Positions 43,644 to 52,387 of a stretch of 64,000 nt of DNA are shown in pieces (positions within the stretch are counted from its first letter, which is position 1; each line of letters begins with the position of its first letter). Source of the DNA: Hahellaceae bacterium (GTDB lineage: Bacteria; Pseudomonadota; Gammaproteobacteria; Pseudomonadales; Oleiphilaceae); contig JACKOD010000002.1 in assembly GCA_024234505.1 (NCBI GenBank), forward strand, positions 186,001-250,000, written 5' to 3'. Below the pieces are notes generated by a model that was given only the letters and a program-made list of their open reading frames with translations, did no database searches and was not told where the DNA came from. A program made the translations under genes and the position numbers.

Positions 43644-45569
43644 TTATGGGGAGGTGGCGAGACGTAGCGCTGCGGTATTTTGTTGTAGTCGTTGCAGTAT
43701 GGCGTCAAGAATAGAATGGCTATCGAGGCCACACTCTTTTAATAAATCCTGATGCTTACCATGCTCAACATAGATGTCTGGTAGACCCAGATTGAGTACC
43801 GGGATATCGAGTCCGGCCGCCTGTAGAAATTCGTTCACGCCGCTACCTGCACCGCCAGCGATGGCGTTTTCCTCAATGGTCACCAGGAGTTCGTGCGATC
43901 TGGCAAGTTGAGCAATCAGTTCCTCATCCAGCGGTTTCACGAACCGCATGTCCACCAGCGTTGCGTTGAGTTCTTCTGTAGCGTGTCTGGCGGCATGCAG
44001 CAAGGTGCCAAAGGCCAGAATTGCTACTTTTTGGCCTTTTCTTACGACATTGGCTTTGCCGATGGGAAGCAGGCTCATCTCTTGCTGAATGCTTGCTCCG
44101 ATGCCTGTGCCTCGTGGGTAACGAACAGCGGCAGGGCCATTGAACTGGTAGCCGGTATAGAGCATCTGTCGCAATTCGTTTTCGTCAGAAGGCGCCATAA
44201 TCAGCATCTTTGGAATACAGCGAAGGAACGAAAGGTCATAGCTTCCCGCATGCGTGGGGCCGTCTTCACCCACCAGTCCGGCACGATCGATCGCAAAGAG
44301 CACGTCGAGATCCTGAACCGCAACGTCGTGTATCAGTTGATCGTAGGCGCGTTGTAAAAAGGTCGAGTAGATAGCCACTACCGGCTTGGCGCCTTCACAG
44401 GCCATACCGGCTGCCAGCGTTACGGCGTGCTGTTCGGCGATGGCGACATCAAAATAGCGATCGGGGAATTGCCGCGCAAACGCGATCAGGTCGGAACCTT
44501 CTTTCATTGCCGGGGTAATGCCCACGACTTTGTCATCAACGGCAGCCATGTCACATAACCACTGGCCAAATACGTTGGAAAACTTCGGCAGGGCGGCTTT
44601 GGGAGCCGGTGTCTGAGCCGGTTTGGGTTCAATTTTATTGATAGCGTGATAGCCAATGGGATCGCGCTCGGCGGGTGCAAAGCCTTTACCCTTTTTGGTC
44701 ACTACATGTAAAAACTGAGGGCCGGTCAGTGACTGCATATTCTCCAGTGTTTCGACCAGCGTACCGATATCATGACCGTCAATCGGGCCAATATAGTTGA
44801 ATCCCAATTCTTCGAACAAGGTCCCCGGTGAAACCATGCCTTTGACATGCTCTTCGGTTTTTCTGACCAGCTCACGTAAATGGGGGGCGTTGCTGAGAAA
44901 GCTCTTTCCGCTGTCTCTAACGCTGTTGTAGGTTTTTCCTGACAAGATTCGAGCCAGATGATTTTTCAGTCCGCCGACATTGTTCGAGATGGACATGTCA
45001 TTGTCATTCAGAATGACCAATAAATCGGGTCGAACATCTCCAGCGTGACTCAGAGCTTCAAATGCCATGCCGGCGGTCAGCGCGCCGTCACCGATAATGG
45101 CTACCGATTTTCGCAGATTGCCCTGTAATCTGGCCGCCAGCGCCATGCCCAATGCCGCACTGATCGAAGTGCTTGAGTGCCCGACGCCGAAGGTGTCATA
45201 AATGCTTTCAGCGCGTCTCGGAAAGGCCGCGGGCCCGTCCTGATGCCTTATTTGGGGCATTTGCTCACGTCTGCCGGTGAGTATTTTGTGAGGGTAAGCC
45301 TGATGCCCTACATCCCATACCAGTCGGTCTTCAGGCGTATTGAAAACGTAGTGCAGCGCGATGGTCAACTCTACAACACCAAGTCCGGCACCGAAATGTC
45401 CGCCGGATTGTCCTACGCTGTATAGCAGAAAGGCTCGCAGTTCGTAGGCGAGTTGAGGGAGTTGGTCTTCGGTTAGCAACCTCAACTGGGCCGGACTGTC
45501 GATTTTATCTAACAGCGGTGTATTGGGGCGATGAAGAGGAATTTCCTGAAAAACGTGCGAATACGGCAT
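43644..45569 (-). CDS. dxs: 1-deoxy-D-xylulose-5-phosphate synthase
   Basis: Thiamine-diphosphate enzyme of 641 aa, first and rate-limiting step of the MEP isoprenoid pathway. The TPP site is GDGALTAGMAFEALSHAG with the downstream ND pair; DVGHQAYPHKILTGRR, EDGPTHAGSYDLSFLRCIP and YPRGTG are family sequences. ispA and xseB lie upstream on the same strand, the common xseB-ispA-dxs order, but a 141-bp gap with its own TATAAT suggests extra transcription of dxs. Confidence 0.97.
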   Translation of the reverse strand: MPYSHVFQEIPLHRPNTPLLDKIDSPAQLRLLTEDQLPQLAYELRAFLLYSVGQSGGHFGAGLGVVELTIALHYVFNTPEDRLVWDVGHQAYPHKILTGRREQMPQIRHQDGPAAFPRRAESIYDTFGVGHSSTSISAALGMALAARLQGNLRKSVAIIGDGALTAGMAFEALSHAGDVRPDLLVILNDNDMSISNNVGGLKNHLARILSGKTYNSVRDSGKSFLSNAPHLRELVRKTEEHVKGMVSPGTLFEELGFNYIGPIDGHDIGTLVETLENMQSLTGPQFLHVVTKKGKGFAPAERDPIGYHAINKIEPKPAQTPAPKAALPKFSNVFGQWLCDMAAVDDKVVGITPAMKEGSDLIAFARQFPDRYFDVAIAEQHAVTLAAGMACEGAKPVVAIYSTFLQRAYDQLIHDVAVQDLDVLFAIDRAGLVGEDGPTHAGSYDLSFLRCIPKMLIMAPSDENELRQMLYTGYQFNGPAAVRYPRGTGIGASIQQEMSLLPIGKANVVRKGQKVAILAFGTLLHAARHATEELNATLVDMRFVKPLDEELIAQLARSHELLVTIEENAIAGGAGSGVNEFLQAAGLDIPVLNLGLPDIYVEHGKHQDLLKECGLDSHSILDAILQRLQQNTAALRLATSP

Positions 45570-45606
45570 CCTGACTCACAGAACTGGCAAATTTCGACAA
45601 GGCGCC

Positions 45607-45612
45607 ATTATA
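45607..45612 (-). promoter_or_regulatory. -10 box of a dxs promoter
   Basis: A perfect TATAAT reads on the minus strand (complement of 45607-45612), 38 bp upstream of the dxs ATG. The -35 region about 16 bp further up (TCGATT) is a weak match. Confidence 0.4.
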
Positions 45613-45644
45613 ACGCTTATCGAGGTGAAATCGACCTCTCGTAC

Positions 45645-45672
45645 CAAATCTGCAAAAACTGTTGCAGATTTG
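45645..45672. repeat. Perfect 11-bp inverted repeat between ispA and dxs
   Basis: CAAATCTGCAA (45645-45655) and TTGCAGATTTG (45662-45672) form a stem with a 6-nt loop, 39 bp downstream of the ispA stop. No T tract follows on the minus strand. It could protect the upstream mRNA end or bind a regulator of dxs. Confidence 0.4.
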
Positions 45673-45710
45673 TGTGAGCGAAAGTCGGTAAGGGCGTGTT
45701 TGCGCTGTGT

Positions 45711-46589
45711 TTAGTGTTGACGTTTTACGATATAGGCAGCAATCGCGTTCAGTTTATCGGTATTAAAAGGCAGCTGTGACAAGGCTTTCATGCTTTCCTG
45801 ATACAGCTGATCGGCTTTGGATTGCGCCCCCTCCAGTCCAAGCAAGGCCGGATAGGTGGGTTTGTTGCGTTCAATATCCGAACCTTGTGGTTTTCCCAGC
45901 GTTTGTGTATCACTGGTGATATCGAGAATATCATCCTGCACCTGAAAGGCGAGTCCGATGGTTTTTGCAAAGTGTCGTAGGGTGGCGAGCACGTCCTGGC
46001 GGGTTTCTCCCCCTGCCAGCGCACCGATGACAACGCTGGCTTCTATGAGGGCGCCGGTTTTGCCATTGTGCATTTGTTCCAGTTCACTCAACGTGAGTGA
46101 TTTTCCTACGGCAGCCAGATCAATGGCTTGACCGCCAACCATGCCCAGACTGCCGCTGGCTTTACTGAGTTCGCGAATCATCTGTATACGGGCCGCGTCG
46201 TCGTAGTCGCCGCCGCTTGCCAGTTGTTCAAACGCCAGTGCCTGTAGTGCATCGCCGGCAAGAATGGCCGTGGCTTCGTCATAGGCTTTGTGGCAGGTGG
46301 GTTTGCCTCGCCGCAGGTCGTCGTCATCCATTGCAGGAAGATCGTCGTGAATCAGACTGTAGGCATGGATCAATTCCAATGCACAGGCCGCAGGTAACGC
46401 TCGAGTTGTCTCTGCCCCGCAAACCTCAGCCGTCGCCAGCGTCAGCAATGGTCGAATGCGTTTGCCACCATCAATAACGCAATAGCGCATGGCTTCGTGA
46501 AGTCTTGATGGCGTCTGGTCTGCGCCAGGTAAACACATGGACAGATGCAAATTGATTTGAGACTGACATTGGAGGAAGTATTCGTGCAT
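45711..46589 (-). CDS. ispA: (2E,6E)-farnesyl diphosphate synthase
   Basis: Prenyltransferase of 292 aa that condenses IPP with DMAPP and GPP to make FPP, the precursor of ubiquinone side chains and undecaprenyl phosphate. The two aspartate-rich motifs are DDLPAMDDDDLRRGKPT and DDILDITSD; GGKRIRPLLTLA is the substrate-binding segment. The upstream gene xseB is 51 bp away on the same strand. Confidence 0.96.
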   Translation of the reverse strand: MHEYFLQCQSQINLHLSMCLPGADQTPSRLHEAMRYCVIDGGKRIRPLLTLATAEVCGAETTRALPAACALELIHAYSLIHDDLPAMDDDDLRRGKPTCHKAYDEATAILAGDALQALAFEQLASGGDYDDAARIQMIRELSKASGSLGMVGGQAIDLAAVGKSLTLSELEQMHNGKTGALIEASVVIGALAGGETRQDVLATLRHFAKTIGLAFQVQDDILDITSDTQTLGKPQGSDIERNKPTYPALLGLEGAQSKADQLYQESMKALSQLPFNTDKLNAIAAYIVKRQH

Positions 46590-46640
46590 GTAGAGTAGAA
46601 ACCTGAGATTAAGGTAGAGTCTGCGTCCGGGGGCCGGGTG

Positions 46641-46886
46641 TCAGTTTGACGTGTCAGGGCGGTTAAATGGTTCGGTTGAAATGCTGCCGTCGCTATTTTG
46701 CAATAATTGATCTACACGCTGTTTGGCCTGGGTCAATGCGGTTTGGCATTCGCGAGTAAGTTTGATGCCGCGCTCGAATGCGGCCAGGGAGTCTTCCAGG
46801 CTCAGCTCTCCTTTTTCCATTTGTTGTATGAGTGATTCAAGCGCTTCAAGTGATTGCTCAAAATTAAGGGGGGCTTGGTTGCTCAT
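46641..46886 (-). CDS. xseB: Exodeoxyribonuclease VII small subunit
   Basis: Small helical subunit (81 aa) of ExoVII, a single-strand DNA exonuclease. The family core FEQSLEALESLIQQMEKGEL and SLEDSLAAFERGIKLTRECQ is complete. It precedes ispA and dxs, as in many gammaproteobacteria. The large subunit xseA is not in this window. Confidence 0.92.
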   Translation of the reverse strand: MSNQAPLNFEQSLEALESLIQQMEKGELSLEDSLAAFERGIKLTRECQTALTQAKQRVDQLLQNSDGSISTEPFNRPDTSN

Positions 46887-47301
46887 TTTTTGAACCTGAA
46901 AGTTGTCCGGGTAAAGGTTGTTTTCCCAGCGGGTTGAATTGAACTCATTTTAGCCAGTAACGTAATGATTTTAAAAAAAATCATGAAAAAAACAGATTTC
47001 TTACTACAATGACAAGGTAATCGTTTCTATGCTTGTAGATCAGGAATCGTATCATGGCCACCCAAAACACTTTTTGGGGGTTACTGTGCCGGTGTGAAAG
47101 TATACCAAACTCATAAAGTGATCTCCTTTAATTTCCTTCTTGTGACCTGTCTTCACCAGGAGGAGGAAAAAGTAACCTGTGACTTGGGCTTGGGTGTATG
47201 GATGGCAACCGGCTGTTGGCCGGTGCCAGATATATAAAACGCAAGCCTGAATGTTTGATCGAGTGATTTATTTATAACTGTTTGATTGATAGGAGAGTAG
47301 T
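46887..47301. other. xseB-pomA divergent intergenic region
   Basis: A gene-free 415 bp. No sigma28-type flagellar promoter could be recognised. It contains a hairpin CCCAAAA (47061-47067) with TTTTGGGG (47072-47079), a purine-rich AGGAGGAGG (47158-47166) with no evident gene after it, and a strong GC-rich hairpin at 47203-47228 in the likely pomA leader. I compared this leader with the c-di-GMP-I riboswitch and found no convincing match. Confidence 0.5.
47203..47228 (+). promoter_or_regulatory. GC-rich hairpin in the pomA leader
   Basis: TGGCA-CCGGC (47203-47213 with one bulged A at 47208) pairs with GCCGG-TGCCA (47219-47228) around a TGTTG loop. It ends about 70 bp before the pomA start. 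Its stability suggests an RNA element, of unknown function. Confidence 0.35.
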
Positions 47302-48057
47302 GTGGATCTGGCGACCCTCATCGGACTAGTCGGTGGCATGGCGATGGTCATCATGGCGATGGTGCTCGGTGGCTCTCTTTCGATGTTTGTCGATGTGCCA
47401 TCTGTACTGATTGTCTTTGTCGGCACGATTTTCGTTGCCATGATGAAATTTACTCTGGGAGGCTTTCTTAGTGCGGGCAAGGTCGCCGGCAAGGCTTTCA
47501 TGTTTAAGATTGATAGCCCGGAAGAGTTGATTGAACAAATTGTTGAGCTGGCAGATGCGGCGAGAAAAGGCGGTTTGCTCTCACTTGAAGGAAAGGAAAT
47601 TAAAAATCAGTTTTTGGCCAAAGGCATTCAGTTGCTGGTGGATGGACATGATGGCGATGTTGTGAAATCAATGCTCAGCAAGGATAAAAGTCTGGCGGTG
47701 GAGCGGCACAAGCGAGGGAGTGCAGTGTTTTCCGCGATGGGCGATATCGGGCCGGCGATGGGTATGATTGGTACCTTGGTGGGGTTGGTGGCCATGCTGT
47801 CGAATATGGATGATCCTAAGTCCATTGGGCCTGCGATGGCGGTTGCCTTGTTAACCACGTTGTATGGTGCCATGTTGGCGAACATGATTGCTTTGCCCAT
47901 TGCCGATAAATGTAAATTGCGTATGGGTGAGGAGGAGTTAATTAAATCGATGATAATTGACGCACTTCTTGGCATTCAGGCGGGGCAAAATCCACGAGTG
48001 ATCGAAGGTGTGCTGAGAACCTATTTACCTGAAGGTAAGCGTGCGAAAGCAGAATAG
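47302..48057 (+). CDS. pomA: Flagellar stator protein PomA (MotA family, sodium type)
   Basis: Inner-membrane stator subunit of 251 aa with four membrane helices. The sequence follows Vibrio PomA closely (MDLATLIGLVGGMAMVIMAM, GKAFMFKIDSPEELIEQIVE, PAMGMIGTLVGLVAMLSNMD and NPRVIEGVLRTYL), pointing to sodium rather than proton coupling. The cytoplasmic loop carries the charged residues that act on FliG. The GTG start follows AGGAGAG. A 22-bp tandem duplication spans the stop codon, and pomB follows after 145 bp. Confidence 0.93.
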   Translation: MDLATLIGLVGGMAMVIMAMVLGGSLSMFVDVPSVLIVFVGTIFVAMMKFTLGGFLSAGKVAGKAFMFKIDSPEELIEQIVELADAARKGGLLSLEGKEIKNQFLAKGIQLLVDGHDGDVVKSMLSKDKSLAVERHKRGSAVFSAMGDIGPAMGMIGTLVGLVAMLSNMDDPKSIGPAMAVALLTTLYGAMLANMIALPIADKCKLRMGEEELIKSMIIDALLGIQAGQNPRVIEGVLRTYLPEGKRAKAE

Positions 48058-48092
48058 TACCTGGCTGTTTGCAGAATAGTACCTGGCTGTTT
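48049..48092 (+). repeat. Perfect 22-bp tandem duplication at the end of pomA
   Basis: The 22-bp unit GCAGAATAGTACCTGGCTG + TTT occurs at 48049-48070 and again, without any mismatch, at 48071-48092. The first copy contains the pomA TAG stop (48055-48057), so the duplication lies almost wholly in the untranslated spacer. Confidence 0.95.
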
Positions 48093-48202
48093 AATGATCC
48101 GCCTAATTCGGAGGGAACCCGGTCGCTGCTTTGACTGGCGTGATACCCAAAGTCCCTCTATCGGTTGAAACTCAATTCTTTATGGTTATAGGTTAGTGTT
48201 GC

Positions 48203-49198
48203 ATGAGTGACGAAGATGACGAAGCGCCCTGCGAATGCCCGCCGTCCCTGCCTTTGTGGATGGCGACCTTTGCAGACCTCATGTCATTGCTGATGTGCTT
48301 TTTCGTATTGTTACTGTCCTTTTCTGAAATGGATGTGCTGAAGTTCAAACGATTGGCCGGTTCAATGCGTGATGCTTTTGGTGTTCAGAATCAGGTGAAT
48401 GTTACCGACATCCCGAAAGGGACGAGCATTATTGCGCAGGAATTTTCACCCGGTAAACCCGATCCTTCGCCAATCAAGGTGGTGATGCAGCATACGTCGG
48501 ACGCTGATGAACAAACCTTGAAGGTGATGTGTCAGGCACCCATTGAGCAGGCGATTCAGGAACAGTGCTCTCAGGATTCTACCGTGGCCGATAGCGCGCA
48601 GAACGAAATCGTTATACAGAAAATTCGTGAGCTGGCTGAACAAACTGAAAATAACGCCATGGAAATGGCGGCGAATCTCGAAAAGGAAATTCGCAGCAAT
48701 ATGGTCGAGATTGAAACCAAAGGACGCAAAATTATTATTCGTGTTCAGGAAAAAGGCTCTTTTTCTTCGGGGTCGGCAGAACTGCAGACCGAGTTTTATC
48801 CTGTGCTGGACAAGCTGGTTGAGATTTTAAAAGATATTGATGGCACCATCTCGGTGGAAGGGCATTCGGATGATGTGCCGATAAAAACGGCCCGATTCCC
48901 TTCCAACTGGGATTTATCGGTAGCAAGAGCGCTGGAAGTAGCGCATGGTTTGTTCGATGAGGGGCTGTTGGAGCAGAGTCGGTTTACTATTTCTGGTTAC
49001 GCCGATACCCAGCCGCTCGTGCCTAACGATAGTCCTGAAAATAGGTCCCGGAATCGACGCGTTGAGATTGTTTTACAACAGGCCAATGATCCGAAAATCA
49101 AGTCAGACAAAGAACGCGCCAGAAAAGAGTCTCGTGATATCAGAGATACTCCCGCCGCAGACGGGTTTGAAGGCTTGACCCGGGACGAAATATTCTAG
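48203..49198 (+). CDS. pomB: Flagellar stator protein PomB (MotB family, sodium type)
   Basis: Stator subunit of 331 aa, partner of PomA. One membrane helix (about 19-40, MATFADLMSLLMCFFVLLLS) carries the ion-binding D25. A plug and linker region follows (KFKRLAGSMRDAFGVQNQ, DIPKGTSIIAQEF), both strongly PomB-like. The C-terminal OmpA domain (about 170-300, GHSDDVPIKTARFPSNWDLS, NDSPENRSRNRRVEIVL) anchors the stator to peptidoglycan. A PilZ gene follows after 58 bp. Confidence 0.94.
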   Translation: MSDEDDEAPCECPPSLPLWMATFADLMSLLMCFFVLLLSFSEMDVLKFKRLAGSMRDAFGVQNQVNVTDIPKGTSIIAQEFSPGKPDPSPIKVVMQHTSDADEQTLKVMCQAPIEQAIQEQCSQDSTVADSAQNEIVIQKIRELAEQTENNAMEMAANLEKEIRSNMVEIETKGRKIIIRVQEKGSFSSGSAELQTEFYPVLDKLVEILKDIDGTISVEGHSDDVPIKTARFPSNWDLSVARALEVAHGLFDEGLLEQSRFTISGYADTQPLVPNDSPENRSRNRRVEIVLQQANDPKIKSDKERARKESRDIRDTPAADGFEGLTRDEIF

Positions 49199-49256
49199 AT
49201 CGGCACCATGCCAGGCGCGGGTTCAGGTCTGGAGCTTTTCAACATGTGAGGTGAGG

Positions 49257-49835
49257 ATGGACGAAAGACGACGTTATTTTCGTGTCACAGACGAGGTCGG
49301 GCTCGCTCACTGTGTTATGCCTGGGGCTCCCGTAGAGGGCTCTCGTGAGATTAATGACCGGTTTGCAGAGTCTGCTTTTTTGCAATTGGAAAGTCGCCTG
49401 GCGAGTATTCTGGAACCCTTGCGTAGTTCGCAGCCCCTGATACATGAAGCGCTGGATCTGTTTAATAAAAAGATCAATCTCGTCCTGAGTCTGGGAAAGA
49501 ATTTTTCAGGTGAACAGACTGATTTGCCTTTGCGTTTTTGCCAGGTCAGCCTGAGTGCCTGTGGCATTGCGTTTCGCGCCAGTGCGCCGAGTGCTCCGGG
49601 AACCTTGTTGCAGTTGGACTTACTTATTCTTTCGTCGAATCTACGTCTTCGTCTGGCGACTCAGGTAGTCGGTTGTGATAGCGTTTCTGAGTCGCATGAA
49701 GCACCTGTTTGGCTCATTCGAGGGGATTTTGTCGCCTTGGATGACGGCCAGCAGGAACTACTGGTTCAGCATGTGATGAAAAGCCAGAGTCAGGAGTTGA
49801 AGCGTCGTAGGGAAGCGCGCGAGCGAGGTCAGTAG
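49257..49835 (+). CDS. PilZ-domain protein next to the stator genes
   Basis: A 192-aa protein with N-terminal R5-x-x-x-R9 in ERRRYFRV, the first c-di-GMP contact motif of PilZ domains. The second motif, normally (D/N)xSxxG, reads S98-L-S-A-C-G103, so the Asp/Asn is replaced. Between them is an unusually long helical insertion (about residues 25-90). Its place after pomAB suggests a stator- or motor-linked c-di-GMP response like that of YcgR, but this is inferred. The ATG at 49257 sits after GAGGTGAGG; a GTG two codons upstream is possible. Its stop is one base from a convergent gene. Confidence 0.75.
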   Translation: MDERRRYFRVTDEVGLAHCVMPGAPVEGSREINDRFAESAFLQLESRLASILEPLRSSQPLIHEALDLFNKKINLVLSLGKNFSGEQTDLPLRFCQVSLSACGIAFRASAPSAPGTLLQLDLLILSSNLRLRLATQVVGCDSVSESHEAPVWLIRGDFVALDDGQQELLVQHVMKSQSQELKRRREARERGQ

Positions 49836-49836
49836 A

Positions 49837-50610
49837 CTACTCGGTTTCGATATTGAATTCATAAAAAGTCGGTGATGTGGCTGAGCCCGATCCCGCATGA
49901 TTTTGTTCTGCAAAAAATGCACGCCCTTGTTTGTCCAGGATGAGGCTGGTGGTGGCACGAGTGCCATAGGCAGGACTGTGGATAAATTGCGCAGAAAGCA
50001 TCCGCTCTACGACGACACCCACGCCGGTATCGGGCAACAGCTCGTCTGGCGCTTGCTGTTTATCTTGTAATAGCTGCAGTAACTCCTCCGTGTTTGGATC
50101 TGGCCTGCGCTGCAGTAGCGCCTCCAACGCTTGTTTCGATGCGTTAACTTTTGGCCAGGGCGTGTCCAGAAAATGATTGCTCAAGCCATAGATGCCGGGC
50201 GCGAGCGCCGCAGGAGGCTGACCGCTTTTATTCGAGTAATAAACCAGTTGCTCCCTGTCACCGAGAAGAATATTAAACCCGCCATAATGAGAAGCCTCTT
50301 TCTGTAACTGTTCGGCAAATTCCTCCGGAGCGATTGTTGAATTGAGAAAGCTCAGGGGCAAATGCCCGCGGGACTTCAGGTTAAGACGGGGATCTTTTCC
50401 GCGAAAGTTTGTAATAGCGGCAAATTTTCCCTGACGCGTAATACCCAGCCAGGTGCCTTGGTGCAAAAGGTCTTTTCCTGCGAGGATTTGCTTGTTTTCC
50501 GGCCAGAAGTTGGCGGGCCGACTCGGGCGTTGATAAAACTCATCCCGATTGGATACCAAAACCAGGGTGTTTTGGGCATTAGGTTTCCAGGCAAAGGCAA
50601 TCAGGCACAT
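49837..50610 (-). CDS. NRDE family protein (TANGO2 homologue)
   Basis: A 257-aa member of the NRDE/TANGO2 family, named for the N-terminal NRDE signature seen here as VLVSNRDEFYQRP. It starts MCLIAFAW with Cys2, a conserved position reminiscent of N-terminal-nucleophile folds. GTWLGITRQGKFAAITNFR and GFNILLGDREQLVYYSN are typical. Eukaryotic members are linked to haem and lipid handling, but the bacterial role is not established. It is convergent with the PilZ gene and divergent from the permease gene. Confidence 0.85.
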   Translation of the reverse strand: MCLIAFAWKPNAQNTLVLVSNRDEFYQRPSRPANFWPENKQILAGKDLLHQGTWLGITRQGKFAAITNFRGKDPRLNLKSRGHLPLSFLNSTIAPEEFAEQLQKEASHYGGFNILLGDREQLVYYSNKSGQPPAALAPGIYGLSNHFLDTPWPKVNASKQALEALLQRRPDPNTEELLQLLQDKQQAPDELLPDTGVGVVVERMLSAQFIHSPAYGTRATTSLILDKQGRAFFAEQNHAGSGSATSPTFYEFNIETE

Positions 50611-50688
50611 TTGGCGATGTCCACGTTAATAAAATTTCGGTCGATATCGTGTATGATAACCGGCTTTTCAAGCGCATGCAGGTGATCC

Positions 50689-51498
50689 GTGGACGTGTTG
50701 TTGTCGTTATTGATTGAAATTGGATTGTATCTTGGGCTGGGAGCTTTTGCTGGCATCCTGGCAGGCCTGTTTGGTGTCGGAGGCGGGTTGATTATTGTCC
50801 CGGCACTGGTTTTCGGCTTTACCAAACAAGGCTTTTCGGTTGATGTGTTGACTCATATGGCCGTGGGAACCTCATTGGCCACCATCATTTTTACCTCGCT
50901 GAGTTCTGTGCGTACTCATCATAGCAAGCAGGCGGTGCAGTGGAATATTGTCTGGCCCATGTCGATCGGGATTGTGCTTGGTGCCTTTCTGGGAGGACAT
51001 ACGGCTGCGCTGATTTCCGGTCCGTTGCTGCAAACCATCATCGGTTGTTTTGCGCTATTGGTGGCATTACAAATGGGTCTGGGGCTTAAGCCCAAAGCGG
51101 CCCGAAATGTTCCTGGTCATACAGGTCTGGCGGCGGCGGGGGGCGTCGTCGGTTGGGCGTCGGCTATTTTCGGTATTGGCGGGGGGTCGTTGACGGTTCC
51201 TTTTTTAAGTTGGTGTAATGTGAAAATGCAGCAAGCAGTAGGGACTTCCTCTGCCTGTGGTTTGCCCATTGCGCTAGCGGGTGCTGCCTCTTATATGGTT
51301 GCGGGTTGGTCGCATGACTCCTTGCCAGACTGGAGTGTGGGGTTCGTTTACATTCCTGCGCTGTTGGGCATCATTCTGACCAGCGTCATTTTTGCCCGAC
51401 TCGGGGCCAGACTGGCGCATAGACTACCTCCGGAAAAGTTAAAAAAGTTGTTTGCGTTGCTTCTGCTGGTGGTTGGCCTTCAATTTATTCTGAAGTAG
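50689..51498 (+). CDS. TauE/SafE family membrane permease
   Basis: A 269-aa integral membrane protein with about eight helices in two repeats, each starting with a glycine-rich motif (GAFAGILAGLFGVGGGLIIVP and GVVGWASAIFGIGGGSLTVPF). This is the TauE/SafE/YfcA family, often associated with export of sulfite or organosulfonates. The substrate cannot be inferred here. The GTG start follows AGGTGA; a second GTG at 50695 is possible. lgt follows after 76 bp. Confidence 0.88.
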   Translation: MDVLLSLLIEIGLYLGLGAFAGILAGLFGVGGGLIIVPALVFGFTKQGFSVDVLTHMAVGTSLATIIFTSLSSVRTHHSKQAVQWNIVWPMSIGIVLGAFLGGHTAALISGPLLQTIIGCFALLVALQMGLGLKPKAARNVPGHTGLAAAGGVVGWASAIFGIGGGSLTVPFLSWCNVKMQQAVGTSSACGLPIALAGAASYMVAGWSHDSLPDWSVGFVYIPALLGIILTSVIFARLGARLAHRLPPEKLKKLFALLLLVVGLQFILK

Positions 51499-51574
51499 TG
51501 GTTTGCTTTTGTTCCAGATTAACAGGTAATTATTCACTCTTTGTTATTGACTATTTTGTCTCAGGAAAAGCTAT

Positions 51575-52384
51575 ATGCTGACATATCCTAATATTGACCC
51601 GGTAGCGCTCCAGCTGGGGCCGCTCAAGATTCATTGGTATGGCCTGATGTATTTGGCGGGTTTTGCGGCTGCATGGTTTTTGGGTAAAAAACGCTGTGCC
51701 AGGCAGGATTCACCGGTCAATGAAGAGCAGTTGGGCGATCTGATTTTTTATTGTGCGCTTGGGGTAATTCTGGGCGGGCGGTTGGGCTATGTTTTCTTTT
51801 ACAACTTCGATCGCTTCTTGTCTGAGCCCCTGTGGCTGTTCAAAGTTTGGGAAGGCGGCATGTCCTTCCACGGTGGACTGATCGGGGTGATAACCGCCAT
51901 GTTGTGGTACGCGGCAAAACTCCGAAAAACCTTTTTTGAAATTTCGGATTTCATTGCTCCACTGGTTCCTTTTGGATTGGGCGCCGGCCGATTAGGTAAT
52001 TTTATTGGTGGTGAGTTGTGGGGGCGGGTCACTGACGTACCTTGGGCTATGGTTTTTCCCAGAGATCTACAGCAATTGCCACGGCATCCTTCGCAGCTCT
52101 ATCAATTTGCCCTGGAGGGGGTCGCGTTCTTTCTTATTCTCTGGTGGTTTTCGTCCAAGCCTCGACCACGGATGGCGGTATCAGGCTTGTTCCTGATCTG
52201 TTACGGCATTTTCAGAATTCTGGTGGAGTTTGTGAGAGAGCCTGATGTGCAGCTCGGTTACCTGGCTTGGGGGTGGTTGACCATGGGGCAGTTATTGTCT
52301 TTGCCGATGGTGCTCGCCGGGCTGGGTATGATGGTATGGGCGTTCCGTCATCAACAGGCTCAATATGCGTCGAACAAGGGGTAG
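51575..52384 (+). CDS. lgt: Prolipoprotein diacylglyceryl transferase
   Basis: Inner-membrane enzyme of 269 aa that transfers diacylglycerol from phosphatidylglycerol to the lipobox cysteine, the first step of lipoprotein maturation (needed for LpoA in this window). The Lgt signature GRLGNFIGGELWGRVTD and MSFHGGLIGV are present, with seven or so membrane segments. The ribosome binding site is AGGAAAAG. thyA follows after 3 bp, the usual lgt-thyA pair. Confidence 0.96.
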   Translation: MLTYPNIDPVALQLGPLKIHWYGLMYLAGFAAAWFLGKKRCARQDSPVNEEQLGDLIFYCALGVILGGRLGYVFFYNFDRFLSEPLWLFKVWEGGMSFHGGLIGVITAMLWYAAKLRKTFFEISDFIAPLVPFGLGAGRLGNFIGGELWGRVTDVPWAMVFPRDLQQLPRHPSQLYQFALEGVAFFLILWWFSSKPRPRMAVSGLFLICYGIFRILVEFVREPDVQLGYLAWGWLTMGQLLSLPMVLAGLGMMVWAFRHQQAQYASNKG

Positions 52385-52387
52385 GGT

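Noticed and set aside
47180..47260. Possible c-di-GMP-I riboswitch upstream of pomA
   Set aside because: ACGCAAGCC and GGCAACC resemble parts of the consensus, but the order and distances between helices do not fit and the tetraloop-receptor elements are missing.
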